64,000 nt of DNA from Gracilariopsis chorda (Eukaryota; Rhodophyta; Florideophyceae; Gracilariales; Gracilariaceae): positions 180,084 through 244,083 of the forward strand of contig NBIV01000116.1 of NCBI GenBank assembly GCA_003194525.1, given 5' to 3'. Both the position numbers and the translations under genes were made by a program. Shown one piece after another: positions 10,683-21,296 of the stretch; the stretch's first letter is position 1, and every line of letters begins with the position of its first letter. The notes under the pieces are model-generated. The model was not told the origin of the DNA. It saw only the letters and a list, made by a program, of their open reading frames with translations, and ran no database searches.

Positions 10683-11594
10683 ATGCGGCACACTAAGCCC
10701 AGGTTTCGTCAGTCTCACTTGGTTACTCTGCTCATATTGACGAGCCCCACTCTATATCTCGTTCTGCTCTCCAAGCCTCTCGACTCAAGCAATGCCTTTC
10801 TTCCAGACACACATCCGCAGCTTGCGACCTTTTTGGAACACCTCCATCCATCCGTAACATCACTTTCCCGCTTGGCTAAGCTCAGCCCCCCAGCCAGAGC
10901 AGACACCCTAGAGCTCGCTCTCCGCGCATGGCGCCACTCCACAATGCCGCCCACGGTTCTCGTCGCGGCAGCTGTATGCTCTAGAAAGATTGCGGTGGAA
11001 GCCCTATTCCGCGGCCAGGTAACTGGCGTCATAGACGTCGGAGCGGCAGACGGATATCCTGTCACCAGTCTGGCACTGTCGCGAGAAGCCAAATGGGTGC
11101 TTTCATGCGAGAACAGCCCAAAGTACAACCGTCTGAGACGGCTTTCTGGTCCAGGCTTTCATCACATCAATCTTCTTCCTGGCAATAGCAGACGTAATCC
11201 CTCCATTATTCATGTGCTGCATACTGCCAATATCACTGGAGATGCAGGTGATGTCAGAAAGAAAACATTCATCTCAAGAGGTACCATATCTCTGATAGCT
11301 ATTCGGGGGAAGGAGTCCGACGCGTTTTTGGAGGGGGCTGTTCCTATCCTTCCAGCCGTGAACAATGTCCTGTTGGAGATTTCTGCGGACCGCAATGCTT
11401 CATCTGCGTTGCATATTCTGTTTAATGCTGGTTTCGAATGTGCACATCTGGCCTTCAACCACAAAGGCAAGGTTCACCCTTTCTTTGGTAGGAATTCTAT
11501 CAACGCAGAATCTGCAGGTCAATTCTTGCAGTTCATGGCTAAGCACGCTAAATTTGTGGACGTGCTGTGTTCAAAACGAGCAACCACTGGCTGA
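10683..11594 (+). CDS. FkbM-family methyltransferase-like, type II membrane protein
   Basis: The predicted product has 303 residues from the ATG at 10683. It starts with a short basic tail (MRHTKPRFRQSH) and one hydrophobic segment (LVTLLILTSPTLYLVLL, about residues 13-29), a signal-anchor layout expected in the secretory pathway. The core has the SAM-binding motif I as VIDVGAADGYPVTSLAL, then VLSCENSPKYNRL, which fits the acidic loop after strand 2 (usually EP or EN) of FkbM methyltransferases. A later segment (ISLIAIRGKESDAFLEGA...NNVLLEIS) matches the position of the family's KIDVEGFE...EI block, but the usual acidic residues are changed, so catalysis is uncertain. A role in methylating a glycan or lipid-linked substrate is inferred from the family. 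An upstream in-frame start at 10533 exists but would bury the anchor. Confidence 0.75.
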   Translation: MRHTKPRFRQSHLVTLLILTSPTLYLVLLSKPLDSSNAFLPDTHPQLATFLEHLHPSVTSLSRLAKLSPPARADTLELALRAWRHSTMPPTVLVAAAVCSRKIAVEALFRGQVTGVIDVGAADGYPVTSLALSREAKWVLSCENSPKYNRLRRLSGPGFHHINLLPGNSRRNPSIIHVLHTANITGDAGDVRKKTFISRGTISLIAIRGKESDAFLEGAVPILPAVNNVLLEISADRNASSALHILFNAGFECAHLAFNHKGKVHPFFGRNSINAESAGQFLQFMAKHAKFVDVLCSKRATTG

Positions 11595-11639
11595 ATTCTT
11601 ATGGCATACTTGTTTCTTGTGAAGATGATCACGTATGAT

Positions 11640-12470
11640 ACTGAGCGTTATCAACACCATCATCATTGGTATTTTTAGGAAACTGTGCTTCGACCGTCAT
11701 CACGAGGTCTGCGATATCATCCGTCACAATATCGTTTCGGTCCATCAGATTCTGTTGTTGACCAGTCATTCAGAGCTTGGAGCGGTAGTATTCCTTGAGT
11801 TTGGACAAGCTGATCTGTGTATTAACGCTGTAGTCCACTTTGAACTCGGGATTGAGGTTCATTGGAGTATTGTATTCATCGTCAATTTTGCAACAAGCTT
11901 TGAACCCGTAATCCATACCTCCGCGCGGAGGCAAAACATACCTAGCGTGGTCAGTGGTCGACACGGCGCTCTCTCAATCTTCCAAGTGTGTGCATAGTCT
12001 TGTATGAGCAAACATGTGAACACACTACAACGGTACCGCTGTCGCATGGGCTTCTGTCAGAGGTGAGAAGTTCATGATAGCGCAGGGGGCCTCTTTCACA
12101 AGCACATACAGTACAATCGGCACAAGAATCTGCCGGGAGTCCGTCTGAGGCTCCGGGGGGATCTGGGTTTACTTACGTAGGGATACTACGCGACCTTTGA
12201 GATACTAAAGTCTGTCAGCGGAGGTATTGTCAGCTTAAAGTAGTACGTCAATCCTCCGCTCATCGTGACGGACTTGTACGTGTTTTCACAACCGTTTACC
12301 CGCAACAAGAGCCTGCTGTCGAGCAAAAGATGACTGAGTACTGTGGCCTTCGTATCGTTAATTTGCAATATTACTGCCTCGTCCGCTTGCGCCGGACTAG
12401 AGTGTGGATCCTCTTCTCTCCGTGCCGAGGCGTAAGAGTTATATGTGATTGCGTTTGTATATACGGGGAT
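11640..12470 (-). pseudogene. Unidentified spliced or degraded gene fragment
   Basis: Two coding-like blocks lie on the minus strand. The first (about 12470-12186) reads through NAITYNSYAS to a C-terminus rich in hydrophobic residues (LLLDSRLLLRVNG, GGLTYYFKLTIPP). The second (11964-11770) contains DYGFKACCKIDDEYNTPMNL. Between them sits a GTAAGT donor-like site at about 12175 and possible acceptors, but I could not find a junction that keeps one frame. The second block resembles a segment near 14730, so a duplicated gene that decayed is likely. It lies downstream of the DUF2235 gene on the same strand. Function unknown. Confidence 0.3.
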
Positions 12471-12616
12471 CGGGTAGGGGTTAGCTAATTCCTAGCTCGC
12501 GGTAAGAACTCTTCTTTGAAGAGCCATCAACTCTTGAAGAGCTATGTTAAGGCTGATGACTGTTGTCATACCCCGGATGGCCTCCAAGCACTTCTGAATC
12601 TGAAGATCCAATGCCG

Positions 12617-12720
12617 CAGTTCGCTTTATGAACATTAGCAATCCTCGCATTACTATGAGAATAGATCACAGTTCGCTTTATGAGCAGTAGCAATCCACGC
12701 ATGAATGTGAGAACAGTCTC
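12617..12720. repeat. Tandem duplication, 52-bp unit, two copies
   Basis: The unit starting CAGTTCGCTTTATGA at 12617 is repeated at 12669 with about ten differences. It sits just downstream of the DUF2235 stop codon, in its probable 3' region. Confidence 0.75.
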
Positions 12721-12750
12721 AATGGTATCCCCACCAGTACGCATCTGACT

Positions 12751-13963
12751 TTACGAAAGCGCGCCGTTCAGCGTGTTTGCTATGTTATGCACATGTTCTA
12801 TAGTTTCTGCTGCGCCATCTTCGATTATGTCTTTCAACTTAGCGGCAAATTCCAGTATCTTATCCTTCAGTGGCTTCAAAGCTTCTGGTCTCCATTTAGG
12901 AGTGCGATGATATCGTATCACAGCTGTTGCGTGAAGTTCTTCGACAGCCCTAATCTCCCGTATCTGGGATCCGGTGACAGCCTTTATGAAGTTGTGCCTG
13001 TTGAACAAGCCACGAGGAGGAAGCACCGGAGTGTTGTAGTCGAATGACTTTGGCAGCTGCTCGGCATCGAATTCAATACCTAAACCTCTTGTCCTTATAT
13101 CGTCCAGGACAAACTTCAAGGCATTTTGAGAGAACGGCTTCAATATCTCGCTCCCTCCACCCACGCCACCATGAGAACCCGGAAGGAATTTCTGCGTTAG
13201 CTGCTTGGGTCCTCTGGCAGAATGCGCCTTCATGAACGTCGGATAGAATGCTCGTCGATCTTCATCAATGCTTAATGCGTGAATGGCGTTTTCAATAAGA
13301 TCGCTGAGTTGCGTGTCATGAAAACGATATCGATTATTGTCCTCCAGAAGAGAAAGAGGAAACGGAAGCCCGTCTGGGATGCCCAGGGCGCCAACGGTAT
13401 CGAAACAAGTTAAGAGTTTGACCGGAACTCTTCTGGAGTTTGCTGCCCTGAAGTTTTTAGCTTCAACGGATTCGGGGTCATGATTAGTTCGGTATAGATT
13501 ATAGGCATCTTGCACAAAGTCGAGCTTGTCCCGATATACGAGTCCAGCTTCATGCACCATTCCTGCCAGTGATCGAACGGTGTAGGCACCTCTTGAGTAT
13601 CCGAACATGTATATTTCATCGCCCTCATCGTAGTTCATGGCGAGAAAGGTGTACAGCTGTTGAATGTTAAGGTCGATACCAGCGCCAAAGGCACCGCCAC
13701 GCAGACGGTCTACCACGCCACCTTCCGATCCGACGCCCGGGTCGTAGAAAGCTATTTGCGGTATGCCATCAGCAGATTTGTATTGCAGTGCTCGGGCAAG
13801 GATTGCGATGTTTGTAAGAGTGTCGAGCTCGGGACTGTGAGGTGCCCAGTTAGTAAAATGCAGAGAAGCGATTGCTGTGACAGCGGTAAGGTTCAACTTA
13901 CGTGTTCCAAGTGCCATCTGAAAACACGCAGATTCGCTTACTAGGTCGAGTAGGGCCGATCAT
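12751..13963 (-). CDS. DUF2235 alpha/beta-hydrolase (Tle1-like phospholipase fold), two exons
   Basis: The product is a predicted 381-residue DUF2235 hydrolase. Exon 1 (13963-13902) encodes a start followed by SKRICVFSDGTWNT; exon 2 (13834-12751) continues with PELDTLTN. Together they give the family's DGTWN-TPE motif at about residues 16-23. Without the intron the frame from 13917 loses this motif. Further landmarks: YDPGVG before residue 60, the nucleophile elbow GYSRGAYTVR at about 99-108 (Ser101), CFDTVGALGIP around Asp166, and LPGSHGGVGGG around His242, giving a full Ser-Asp-His set. In bacteria this fold includes Tle1 phospholipases; in eukaryotes the family is common in fungi and mostly uncharacterised. 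A TATA-like box lies about 115 bp upstream. Exon lengths sum to a multiple of three. Confidence 0.88.
13835..13901 (-). other. 67-nt spliceosomal intron in the DUF2235 gene
   Basis: On the minus strand the intron starts GTAAGT, has TTTTACTAAC (a perfect TACTAAC branch site) 17 bases before the end, and finishes CACAG. Removing it restores the DUF2235 N-terminal motif in frame. Confidence 0.85.
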
Positions 13964-14072
13964 TGTAAGATATGGTGAATGAATTTGACGCAGAAACTGG
14001 TACAATGAGATGCGACGGATACAATGTCTGGAAAACAGTGGGTGAGAGCGTCCAGTACGACCGTGAGGGCTT

Positions 14073-14082
14073 GCTTTTATAG
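14073..14082 (-). promoter_or_regulatory. TATA-like box of the DUF2235 gene
   Basis: CTATAAAAGC on the minus strand, about 110-120 bp before the predicted start codon, which leaves room for a short 5' UTR. Very similar boxes occur on the same strand at about 15196 and 15473. Confidence 0.45.
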
Positions 14083-14083
14083 A

Positions 14084-15721
14084 CTATCGTGGTTGCGAAG
14101 CCCACCCATCCTGCTCAGAGTCAAAATACAAAGAGGTGTCGACCCTGAAAGAGATGTGTCCTTCAAACAACGCGCATGGGAGAATTGAGCTCATGCCGCA
14201 CTCTAGAGCACGGCTAAGGCAAACAGGGACAAAACTAATGTGAAACATATTGGGCGTAGGGCGGCTCACTGTCCAAAGACTCACTTTCAACGGATTGGCC
14301 CAAGATGCGTTATGCTTATGCCCAAGCTGAGATTTGCCTAACTGACAACAACAAGTTGAACCTTACCGGGTGAACCTTGCCCAGGACCGTGGCATTCGAA
14401 AATTGATAGTTCGTGGCATCCTGCGTGACATTGCATGAGATTTCTTAATTAACTTTGTGATTGTGGGTGATGCGAGAAGACTGCGGCATTGTGTCCTATT
14501 GTTTAGAACCGAGCAGCAAACCACGGCGATGATGCATGCGTAGAAGTAACAGTTCCATCCAGTTCGAAATCAGCGTGAGGCGTTTGAGGAATGAACGGTT
14601 TCGTGCCACGTCTTATGCTGTTGGCTGAACCATGAGCAATATCTTGGCGCCCAGGCAATGGACCGTGTAGAACGAGAGAGAAGATCCGCTTCCAGCTTCG
14701 CAATTGGACCTGAGGTTCATCGGAGTACTATACCGGGCACCAGACTGGCGCACCGTTGTAAGATATAAGTGCACACTGAACGCGGACGTGGATACATGCG
14801 CGCACCACACGTTGGCAAATAATTCATGATTTCTCATACATGGCTTGTGTTGACGTCAGGTTCTGCTGGGCACTGTCGATCTATGAAAAGTGTGAGTGTC
14901 ATGTTGCACGATTTCACGACACCGGACGATGACAGTCCTCTTTGTACCCTTATTTGCTGGAGAGTAGATCAAAAAAATATTCGTAGCTCGAGAGTACCAG
15001 CACAGGCGTGCAATGCCAATGTAGTAAATAGGCACAAACTGCGACAAAGAACCAAGATGCAAGGTAGAAAGGAAACCCGGTAGTGACCGTACAACACAAC
15101 GAGCAACAAAGGCCGGGACAACGTAGCAAAGAGACTACACCAGCGGATAACCTACGCGATCAAAACCTTAGATCTAGTGTAGTGCTGATGATCAGTCCTT
15201 TTATAGCACAATGGTGAACACGCACGACCAAAACCTTAAGTCTAGTACGTGGACAACGTGTGCCGTGCTACACAAGACGGGCCCAAACAAAGGCAGTTTA
15301 GTACAAGCACATAGAATAATGCGGGAGATCAAGCTGCAACAAGTAAAGGTGCGAAAGGTGAAGAGTGTTGTTGAAGGCAAGCAGGAGCAGACTGCTCTAA
15401 AAAAAGTTAGGAGTTGGCAAAGGGAGGAGAACTGATCTGGTCCAAGTTGGCTTCAAGGCCGTTAAACTTGGTCTTTTATAGACAATCGTTCAATATTAAT
15501 AAACTCTAGTCTCGCATACTAGGTCTAAGTAAGAACTAATAAGAATCAGTCATGGGACATTTCTTTGCCATGACATACCAGTTTGGCGAAAGGTATTGTA
15601 CCTACTAGAGTATTTGTGAGTCTATATAATACCATGTGCCGGCACCATATGATTCCAGCAACATTGTTCCAACCAACTCAATATGTCTAATCATCCACAT
15701 CCAAATGCCACCCGGGTCATT
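14084..15721. other. Intergenic region with a degraded paralog of the 11.8-kb fragment
   Basis: On the minus strand near 14745-14710 a YSTPMNL segment matches YNTPMNL at about 11870 at both protein and DNA level (roughly 24 of 31 bases), so a gene fragment was duplicated. A repeated CAAAACCTTA-TCTAGT motif occurs at about 15161 and 15230. No intact gene was found. Confidence 0.35.
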
Positions 15722-15726
15722 CGAGA

Positions 15727-16551
15727 TGAAGTGCAACGCCCTCAGGCAGGGATTCTGGGTACTTGAACGCTTTCCCGATATTATCGGTTGTGTAGTGTGT
15801 ATATGAACTACGCCCCACTATGGTGGATATGGACACATGGGACACGGTTTTGGGTCAATTGGCGGTTGGCCACAGTAGTGGATGTTGCCACGAAATGTGG
15901 AGTATTTTAGTTAATATTATTTATTATTTTCACACCCATTTCTGGGAAGCTAGTACTTAGTGCGACGGCGCACTGCCGTCGCACCAGTAAACCTTCCCCA
16001 ATAAGGGACCCCAACCTGGGGAATTGGCTCTAGTTTTTGCCGCTTGCGCGCGTACTCTACTCCTCCTTGGAGGGAAACGCCGTAAACCACGAGACAACTA
16101 ACCCCCTTGCACATCTAAAGGGACCCATCACTGGGAGTATAATTGTTCCAATTGCATTGGTGTTTCGCCCTGTATAGGGATATTGTTACCGGCATCGCCG
16201 TTCGTCCCCGTCGCTCTCGCGACTCACTTCGCCCTCTTTTTCTCCTCTTCGCCGTTCCTTTTTCCCCTTTTGAGGGTAGCACCTCCCGCTATCCGCGGCC
16301 CTCGTGTGCGCATCCGCTCACACACCCCCACTTACGTGGAAACATACCTCTACTGAGGATCACACCCCGCTCACGCGGATACCGATTCTTCGCCTTCACC
16401 TCCCTGCGCGAGTCGCGACAGGTGTCCCTGGTCTTACAAACTGGCTTCGCCGTGACACCTCTGGAAAGGCTCTACCCAACTGGGTTCAGCTCGCGAGAGG
16501 AAGATCCCGAACGTCTTTCGGTGTTTTTCCCCTTTGGGGCATTGCACCACA
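15727..16551 (+). mobile_element. Solo LTR of the G2 chromovirus family
   Basis: An 825-bp sequence running TGAAGTGCAACGCC...GGCATTGCACCACA is the reverse complement of the two LTRs of element G2 (46410-47234 and 57127-57951). It is flanked by the perfect 5-bp duplication CGAGA (15722-15726 and 16552-16556). No internal sequence is present, so it arose by LTR-LTR recombination. Its polarity is opposite to that of G2 in plus coordinates. It holds the same 25-bp palindrome (15960-15984) as the other copies. Open frames inside it are chance. Confidence 0.95.
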
Positions 16552-16556
16552 CGAGA

Positions 16557-17576
16557 GATATCGGACGATTCGTCTCCGGAACCACCTTGTAAACGCAGTC
16601 GTTTCATCGATGACGAAGCTTCCGAGGCCGGGCCTTCCACCGAAGAGGCGCTCTCCATTCAGGCAGAGTATGGTCTGACGTCTCACGACAGCTAAATCAA
16701 CCCATCTTACGGTGTTGCTCAGTTTGTTTGCCTACTCCCGGCTCTGACGGATGGCCACCAGAAAGTACGTGAGGTGCATCCTTCCCTTCAATATCATTTG
16801 GAGCGCCTGCCTTTTTTATTTATACAAGGGATTCTCGAAGTAATAGTATTCGTGGCGCGGATTCGTCGGCGTCCCCTTGTGAGGGGTGTCATGCTTGCGG
16901 TGGCCACAACAATAGATGAAGAATTGCAGAGAGAGGACTAATATATGCTACAATATTTCTCTATAATTTCAATAAACTGCTTCTTCTTGCGTGCATACGT
17001 TGCACTAGAGATGCAGTACTGTGGGTGGTGGTGGCGCATGTGTCGCTGGGCGTTCGGCCGCGATGCACCGCAGTGCCAGATTAGTTGCAGGGGGTGCGCG
17101 GGAGTGCAACTGCGCACAGGCGCCCAAATGTTGGGTGTGAAAGCAGACAGATGGGTGACCATTTTTGCTTGCGTTTCGCCGAATGCATGCTCATTGAAAG
17201 GCCAGTGGGGCGCATATTTGGCATACGCAGTGAGCGTCGTGAAGAAGGCGGCACTCTGGCCAGGGACGCGCGCTGGCTGTATGAGCGGGCGCGGCGGTGG
17301 CGGTTTGATGGAACGTCCTGGTGGACGGCGAGGGACGGACGAGAATGCCGTTCGGCGCACGGGGCGCAACCGCAGCGCTTATCTTCTGGTGGTGGAGGCG
17401 GTGGTAGTAAAAGAAACGGGGAGCGGGGTGTTTTAGTGGAAGAAGCGATAGGGATTGTCCCCAAAAGATTTTGAGATCACATCTTGTATGTACTTCTTCA
17501 CTTAAGGCAAGAGAAGGGGGGGCTGCCCAACAGAAAACTACGTTATTGGGGCGTGCAAATACAAGGGTACACCAGT
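16557..17576. other. GC-rich stretch between solo LTR and G1
   Basis: The segment 16940-17465 is G-rich and open in several frames on both strands for 120-160 codons, without a recognisable domain or anchor. It could be part of a broken host gene (composition resembles the gene edge at 63.5-64 kb) or composition-driven open frames. I do not call a CDS. Confidence 0.3.
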
Positions 17577-17838
17577 TGTCATGTGCCTGTGGTGCACACG
17601 AGTTGGTTGGATATGTTTTTTGTTTGCATCTTTTTTATGGGGCGCTGCCCAGCTTCCAGCATGGAAGCTGAGTATAGCACCCACATTAATTAAAACCTCT
17701 CGCGCTTGCGGCCTCACCGCTTGGAGGGGAGGTATCAACCACCTTGCACACCCGAAAACTCGGTGGGATTATCGTCGGCATTGCTTCCACGTTCTGCTTA
17801 ACAACGCGCGCCCCGACAACCTCTTTTCTTGCGCAACA
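17577..17838 (+). repeat. G1 5' LTR
   Basis: Similar over its full length to 24997-25259. It carries an 8-bp-stem hairpin, AGCTTCCA-GCA-TGGAAGCT, at 17651-17669, kept in the 3' copy at 25071-25089 with only a loop change. Confidence 0.92.
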
Positions 17839-17856
17839 TGGTACTCTCGAAAAGAG
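17839..17856 (+). other. G1 primer-binding site
   Basis: TGGTACTCTCGA follows the LTR end directly, as expected for a tRNA-primed element. It differs from the PBS shared by G2, G3 and G2b. Confidence 0.6.
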
Positions 17857-17873
17857 ATAATGCTTCGAATAAT

Positions 17874-18707
17874 ATGGCCACTAAAGTAATGTTTGACGGT
17901 GAAAGCGTCGAGGTTTCAAAATTCTTTTTCTACTTCGAGAATGTGCTGTTGAGAGGTAAGCTTGAACATGAAAAGGCCACTGAGATTCTCTGTCATCTCG
18001 AGGGAAAAGCGTTTGACTACTACTATAACACTTATGCTGCAGATGGCGTATTGCTTCCCCCAGCAAATGACTACGAGGCCGTGAAAAGCGGATCCTTCGA
18101 AGAGTTTACCGAGAATTTTGAGCCTCATGAATACATCCGAAGAGCAAATGATGTGCAGATTACGCCCTGTTGATACACTAGCATCTCTTCAAGAGATGGA
18201 TACCTGCTTAAACAAAGTTGGATTCAATATGTAAGCCAAGTTTGGACTGATAAGGAATGCAGTGACCGAACGTATGGACATGACACAGTTCGTTCTTCTT
18301 CGTAGTGTTTCTGACTATAATTCTCTGAAGGCAACAATCAGAGACTTTGTCGCTTGCCAAGAGACTCTAAACTCTTCCTCCAATACCAGAACGCCACTTA
18401 GGACGAAAAGATCTGACAGAAGGTTCTTCGCCGACCAGAGCAGACGGTGCAGAGCTTGGAGTCCAAAGTGGAAGACGTGACGGACAAGCTTGCACATCTC
18501 ACACTACTGGTACAAAAGAAGCAGAGTGACCAAAGTGTTGACGGAAATGTGAGAACATGTTCTTTCTGCCAGAAGCCAGGACATGGCGCCAGCAGGTTTC
18601 CCTCAAACCCACACCGGGACACACGATGTGGGCGCTGTCATAAGCTTGGACATTCTGAGGCTACTTGTTGGTCACGATCCTCTATTGAGAAAGAGAAACA
18701 CGCTTGA
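17874..18707 (+). pseudogene. G1 gag with CCHC zinc knuckles
   Basis: The capsid-like part starts MATKVMFDGESVEV and has a KFFFYFENVLL block; a stop at about 18171 and a frameshift interrupt it. The nucleocapsid end has two knuckles at about 18558-18670: CSFCQKPGHGASRF, where the last Cys is lost, and CGRCHKLGHSEATC, intact. G4 holds the same gag in better sequence at the VLL motif near 62650. Confidence 0.75.
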
Positions 18708-19199
18708 CTTGCAGAATCAAACTTCGAGTCTAAAACAGATGAACCTCTAAGAAAGAGGATTCCTTTACAGGATGCAGAGGCCACTGCAGCACTGGTCACC
18801 GTAGTCACCGAAGAACAAGAAGAGGATCCTGTGGTGACAACGAAACGTGGCCCAGATGGCCAAGCAGTTCCTAGGCAACCAAGATCCTCAAGGGTTGATA
18901 TCAGCTCACTGCTAAACCCGAAAGGCCGACTTCCATCTACAAAGTCTAAAGGTATAATAGACCTAACCAGCCTGCCGGTACACAGACAACGTAGAAAGGC
19001 AACTGCGCGAAAGAAAGGAGCGAAAATGAAGACTGTAACACGAGCTAAACAATCAATTCCAGAACACGGTGGAAGGTACAATGTTTTAATCGACCTCGCA
19101 AATGCCTCTTGCGGACTCAAATTCGGCCAGTTACTACGTGGAGACGCTGAAGAGGCCAGACACGAAATTAGGAAGCTGTTCGTAAAGTGAACCACCCCA

Positions 19200-19509
19200 C
19201 GAAAGGTAGCAGCGGTGGAAACCGGAACCAGCCCGAGGAGGCTTAAGGTTGTAACCGTGGAGCTATATGGTACGACCGTACGTGCACTGCTCGAATCAGA
19301 AGCCGTACCCAACCTTTTATCCACGAAACTATGCGAACGGCTGACCCTCTCTCTATAACCTAGTGTAAGGAAGATTCAGGTCGCCCATGGGACTTCTTCC
19401 ACAGATCGAGGGTCATTTGCAACGTCCCTGTTGTCTTTGGAGATTCAAAAGTCACATTGAACTTTCTCGTTTTAGATGACCCCCGGTTGATGTCATAGTT
19501 GGTTGCCCA
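19200..19509 (+). pseudogene. G1 protease remnant
   Basis: A retropepsin-like stretch reads ALLESEAVPNLLS at about 19281, where G4 has LLDSGAVPN. The catalytic Asp and the following Gly are both replaced here, so the protease is dead. The segment continues as a FLVLDDP block shared with G4. Confidence 0.65.
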
Positions 19510-20051
19510 GTGTTAGAGGAAATAAGGGCTTGCATCGATCTTGGGAATCAAATCGTTTCTGTTACTATCGACGGGGTAACATCTGCGTTAGAACTAAAGT
19601 ATGATCGGAGAATGTCTGAGTTATTAGAATCCGAGACTGATAGTGACGATTTCACTTCCGACTCGGACCTTGTTCCGTTCTCATCGAGCTCAGAAGAAGC
19701 GAACGATGACCTAGTACTGTCCGTGAGAGACGTCGCACCGTTTGAGCAGGATCTCTCAACTGCAGAAGAAGCTGAAGAACTTCCAGATCTCATCGAAGAA
19801 GATTCAGAAGAAGAGGAATACGGTTACGAAAGGGAGATAATAACCATGCAAGACCACGACGATGATGATGAGAAATCCCTACTTCTCGCAGCAAAATTGA
19901 GAAATTTACCGACAAAGGTTCAAAAGAAATTCATGGAGATGCTAAGAGATGAAAATCGCACGGCCTGGTTCCTCAATGACATGCGTCCCTCGGACGTGCC
20001 AGTGAAGCACTCTTTTGAGCTCAAAGATAATAACCCAGTCCACTACTTGTA
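19510..20051 (+). pseudogene. G1 acidic linker between protease and RT
   Basis: About 180 codons, strongly acidic (repeated ESETDSDDF and EEDSEEEEYGYE), ending in the DMRPSDVPVKHSFELKD block that precedes gypsy reverse transcriptases. G4 has the counterpart at 61380-61145. A stop overlaps the start of the RT frame. Confidence 0.65.
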
Positions 20052-21260
20052 ATGCGCCTCTCACCACGCCATAGCGACCTCATCAAAGCAGAAATTGATA
20101 ATATGTTGAAGACAGGTATCATTACGCCCGCCACCTCAGCATGGCCCTTCCCGATCGTCATAGCCACTAAGAAAGATGGCAAACCACGATTCTGTGTGGA
20201 CTACCGAATGCTCGATGCCAGGATGAAGGCTGATAGAAGGCCTCTCTGGAAGATTCAAGAGATATTTGACGACCAGGTGGGAGCCAACATTTTCACCACA
20301 CTAGTCCTTTTTTCCGGGTCTTGGCAGGTCCGGGTATCGGAGGATTTTAAGGACGCCACCACGTTTGTTTGTAGATTTGGGACGTACGAGTTCGAACTAA
20401 TGCCGTTCGGACTTATGAACGCGCCAGCTACATTTCAGCGGATGATCGATGTTGCCCTTAGAGGATTGAGATATTCTCGGGTATACTTAGATGATGTCGT
20501 GATATATTCAAAATGTATAGACGACCATCTGACACATTGTCAAAGTGTGTTCGCTCGCATCCGAAACATTGGTTTGATATTGAAAGTGGCAAAGTGTAGT
20601 TTCGCCCAGTCCATATTCAAGGTATTAGGACACATTGTGGACAAGACAGGATTTCATGCAGACCCAGAGAAAATCGCGGCCATACAGAAGGCACCAAGCC
20701 CCTCGTCGACAACGGAACTTCGAAGCTTTCTTGACCTAGCGGGGTACTACAGAAGATTCATTCCAAAATTTTCGGAAGTGTCAGCCATTCTTCGTGAAGC
20801 CACATCGTCAAAGAAGCAGTGAAGTTGGACTCTGGAGATGCAAGATGCATTTAACCATCTTAAGAACGAAATGACGTCACTCCCTGTGCTTATATTCCAA
20901 GACTTCAGTCAAACTTTCATTGTAGAGACCAATGCCTCATCGATATCACTAGGCATCGTACTATCACAAGAGGAAGGAGATGCGAAGATCCACCCTATTC
21001 AGTATGCCAGCTGCACTATGAAGAAGGCTGAACGACAGTACTCTGCATGTGAAAGGGAAGCTCTAGCAGTAGTCTTTGCTCTTAAGAAGTTTAGGGTGTA
21101 TCTCTTGCCATCAATGCCCTTCACACTAATCACTGATCATCAGGCGTTACAGTACGCTTTTCGAAAGAAAGATATCCACGGTAGACTAGCCAGGTGAATG
21201 GACCTTTTGGCCGAGTATGACTATAAGATTCAATACCGAGCCGGTAGCAGTAATTAGGCC
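20052..21260 (+). pseudogene. G1 reverse transcriptase and RNase H
   Basis: RT blocks: FCVDYRMLDA, FELMPFGLMNAPATFQR, and the catalytic VYLDDVVIYSK at about 20470-20510. The first catalytic Asp is lost (TTLVLFSGSW in place of TTLDLFSGYW-type). RNase H follows after a stop at 20820, with FIVETNASSISLG (Asp replaced by Asn), SACEREALAVVFAL with its Glu, and ITDHQAL. A TGA at about 21195 and a TAG at about 21255 break the frame. This is a clear Ty3/gypsy polymerase, inactive. Confidence 0.9.
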
Positions 21261-21296
21261 GCGGACTACCTTTCTAGAATTGAAGTACCGGAAAAG

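Noticed and set aside
10715-11128. Minus-strand frame opposite the FkbM-like gene
   Set aside because: The plus strand encodes recognisable SAM-binding motifs, so this is a shadow.
16143-16592. 149-codon frame inside the solo LTR
   Set aside because: It lies within LTR sequence shared with non-coding LTR copies and has no start or domain support.
17085-17474. Gly/Arg-rich plus frame as a real gene
   Set aside because: Simple-sequence composition and competing frames on both strands; no domain.
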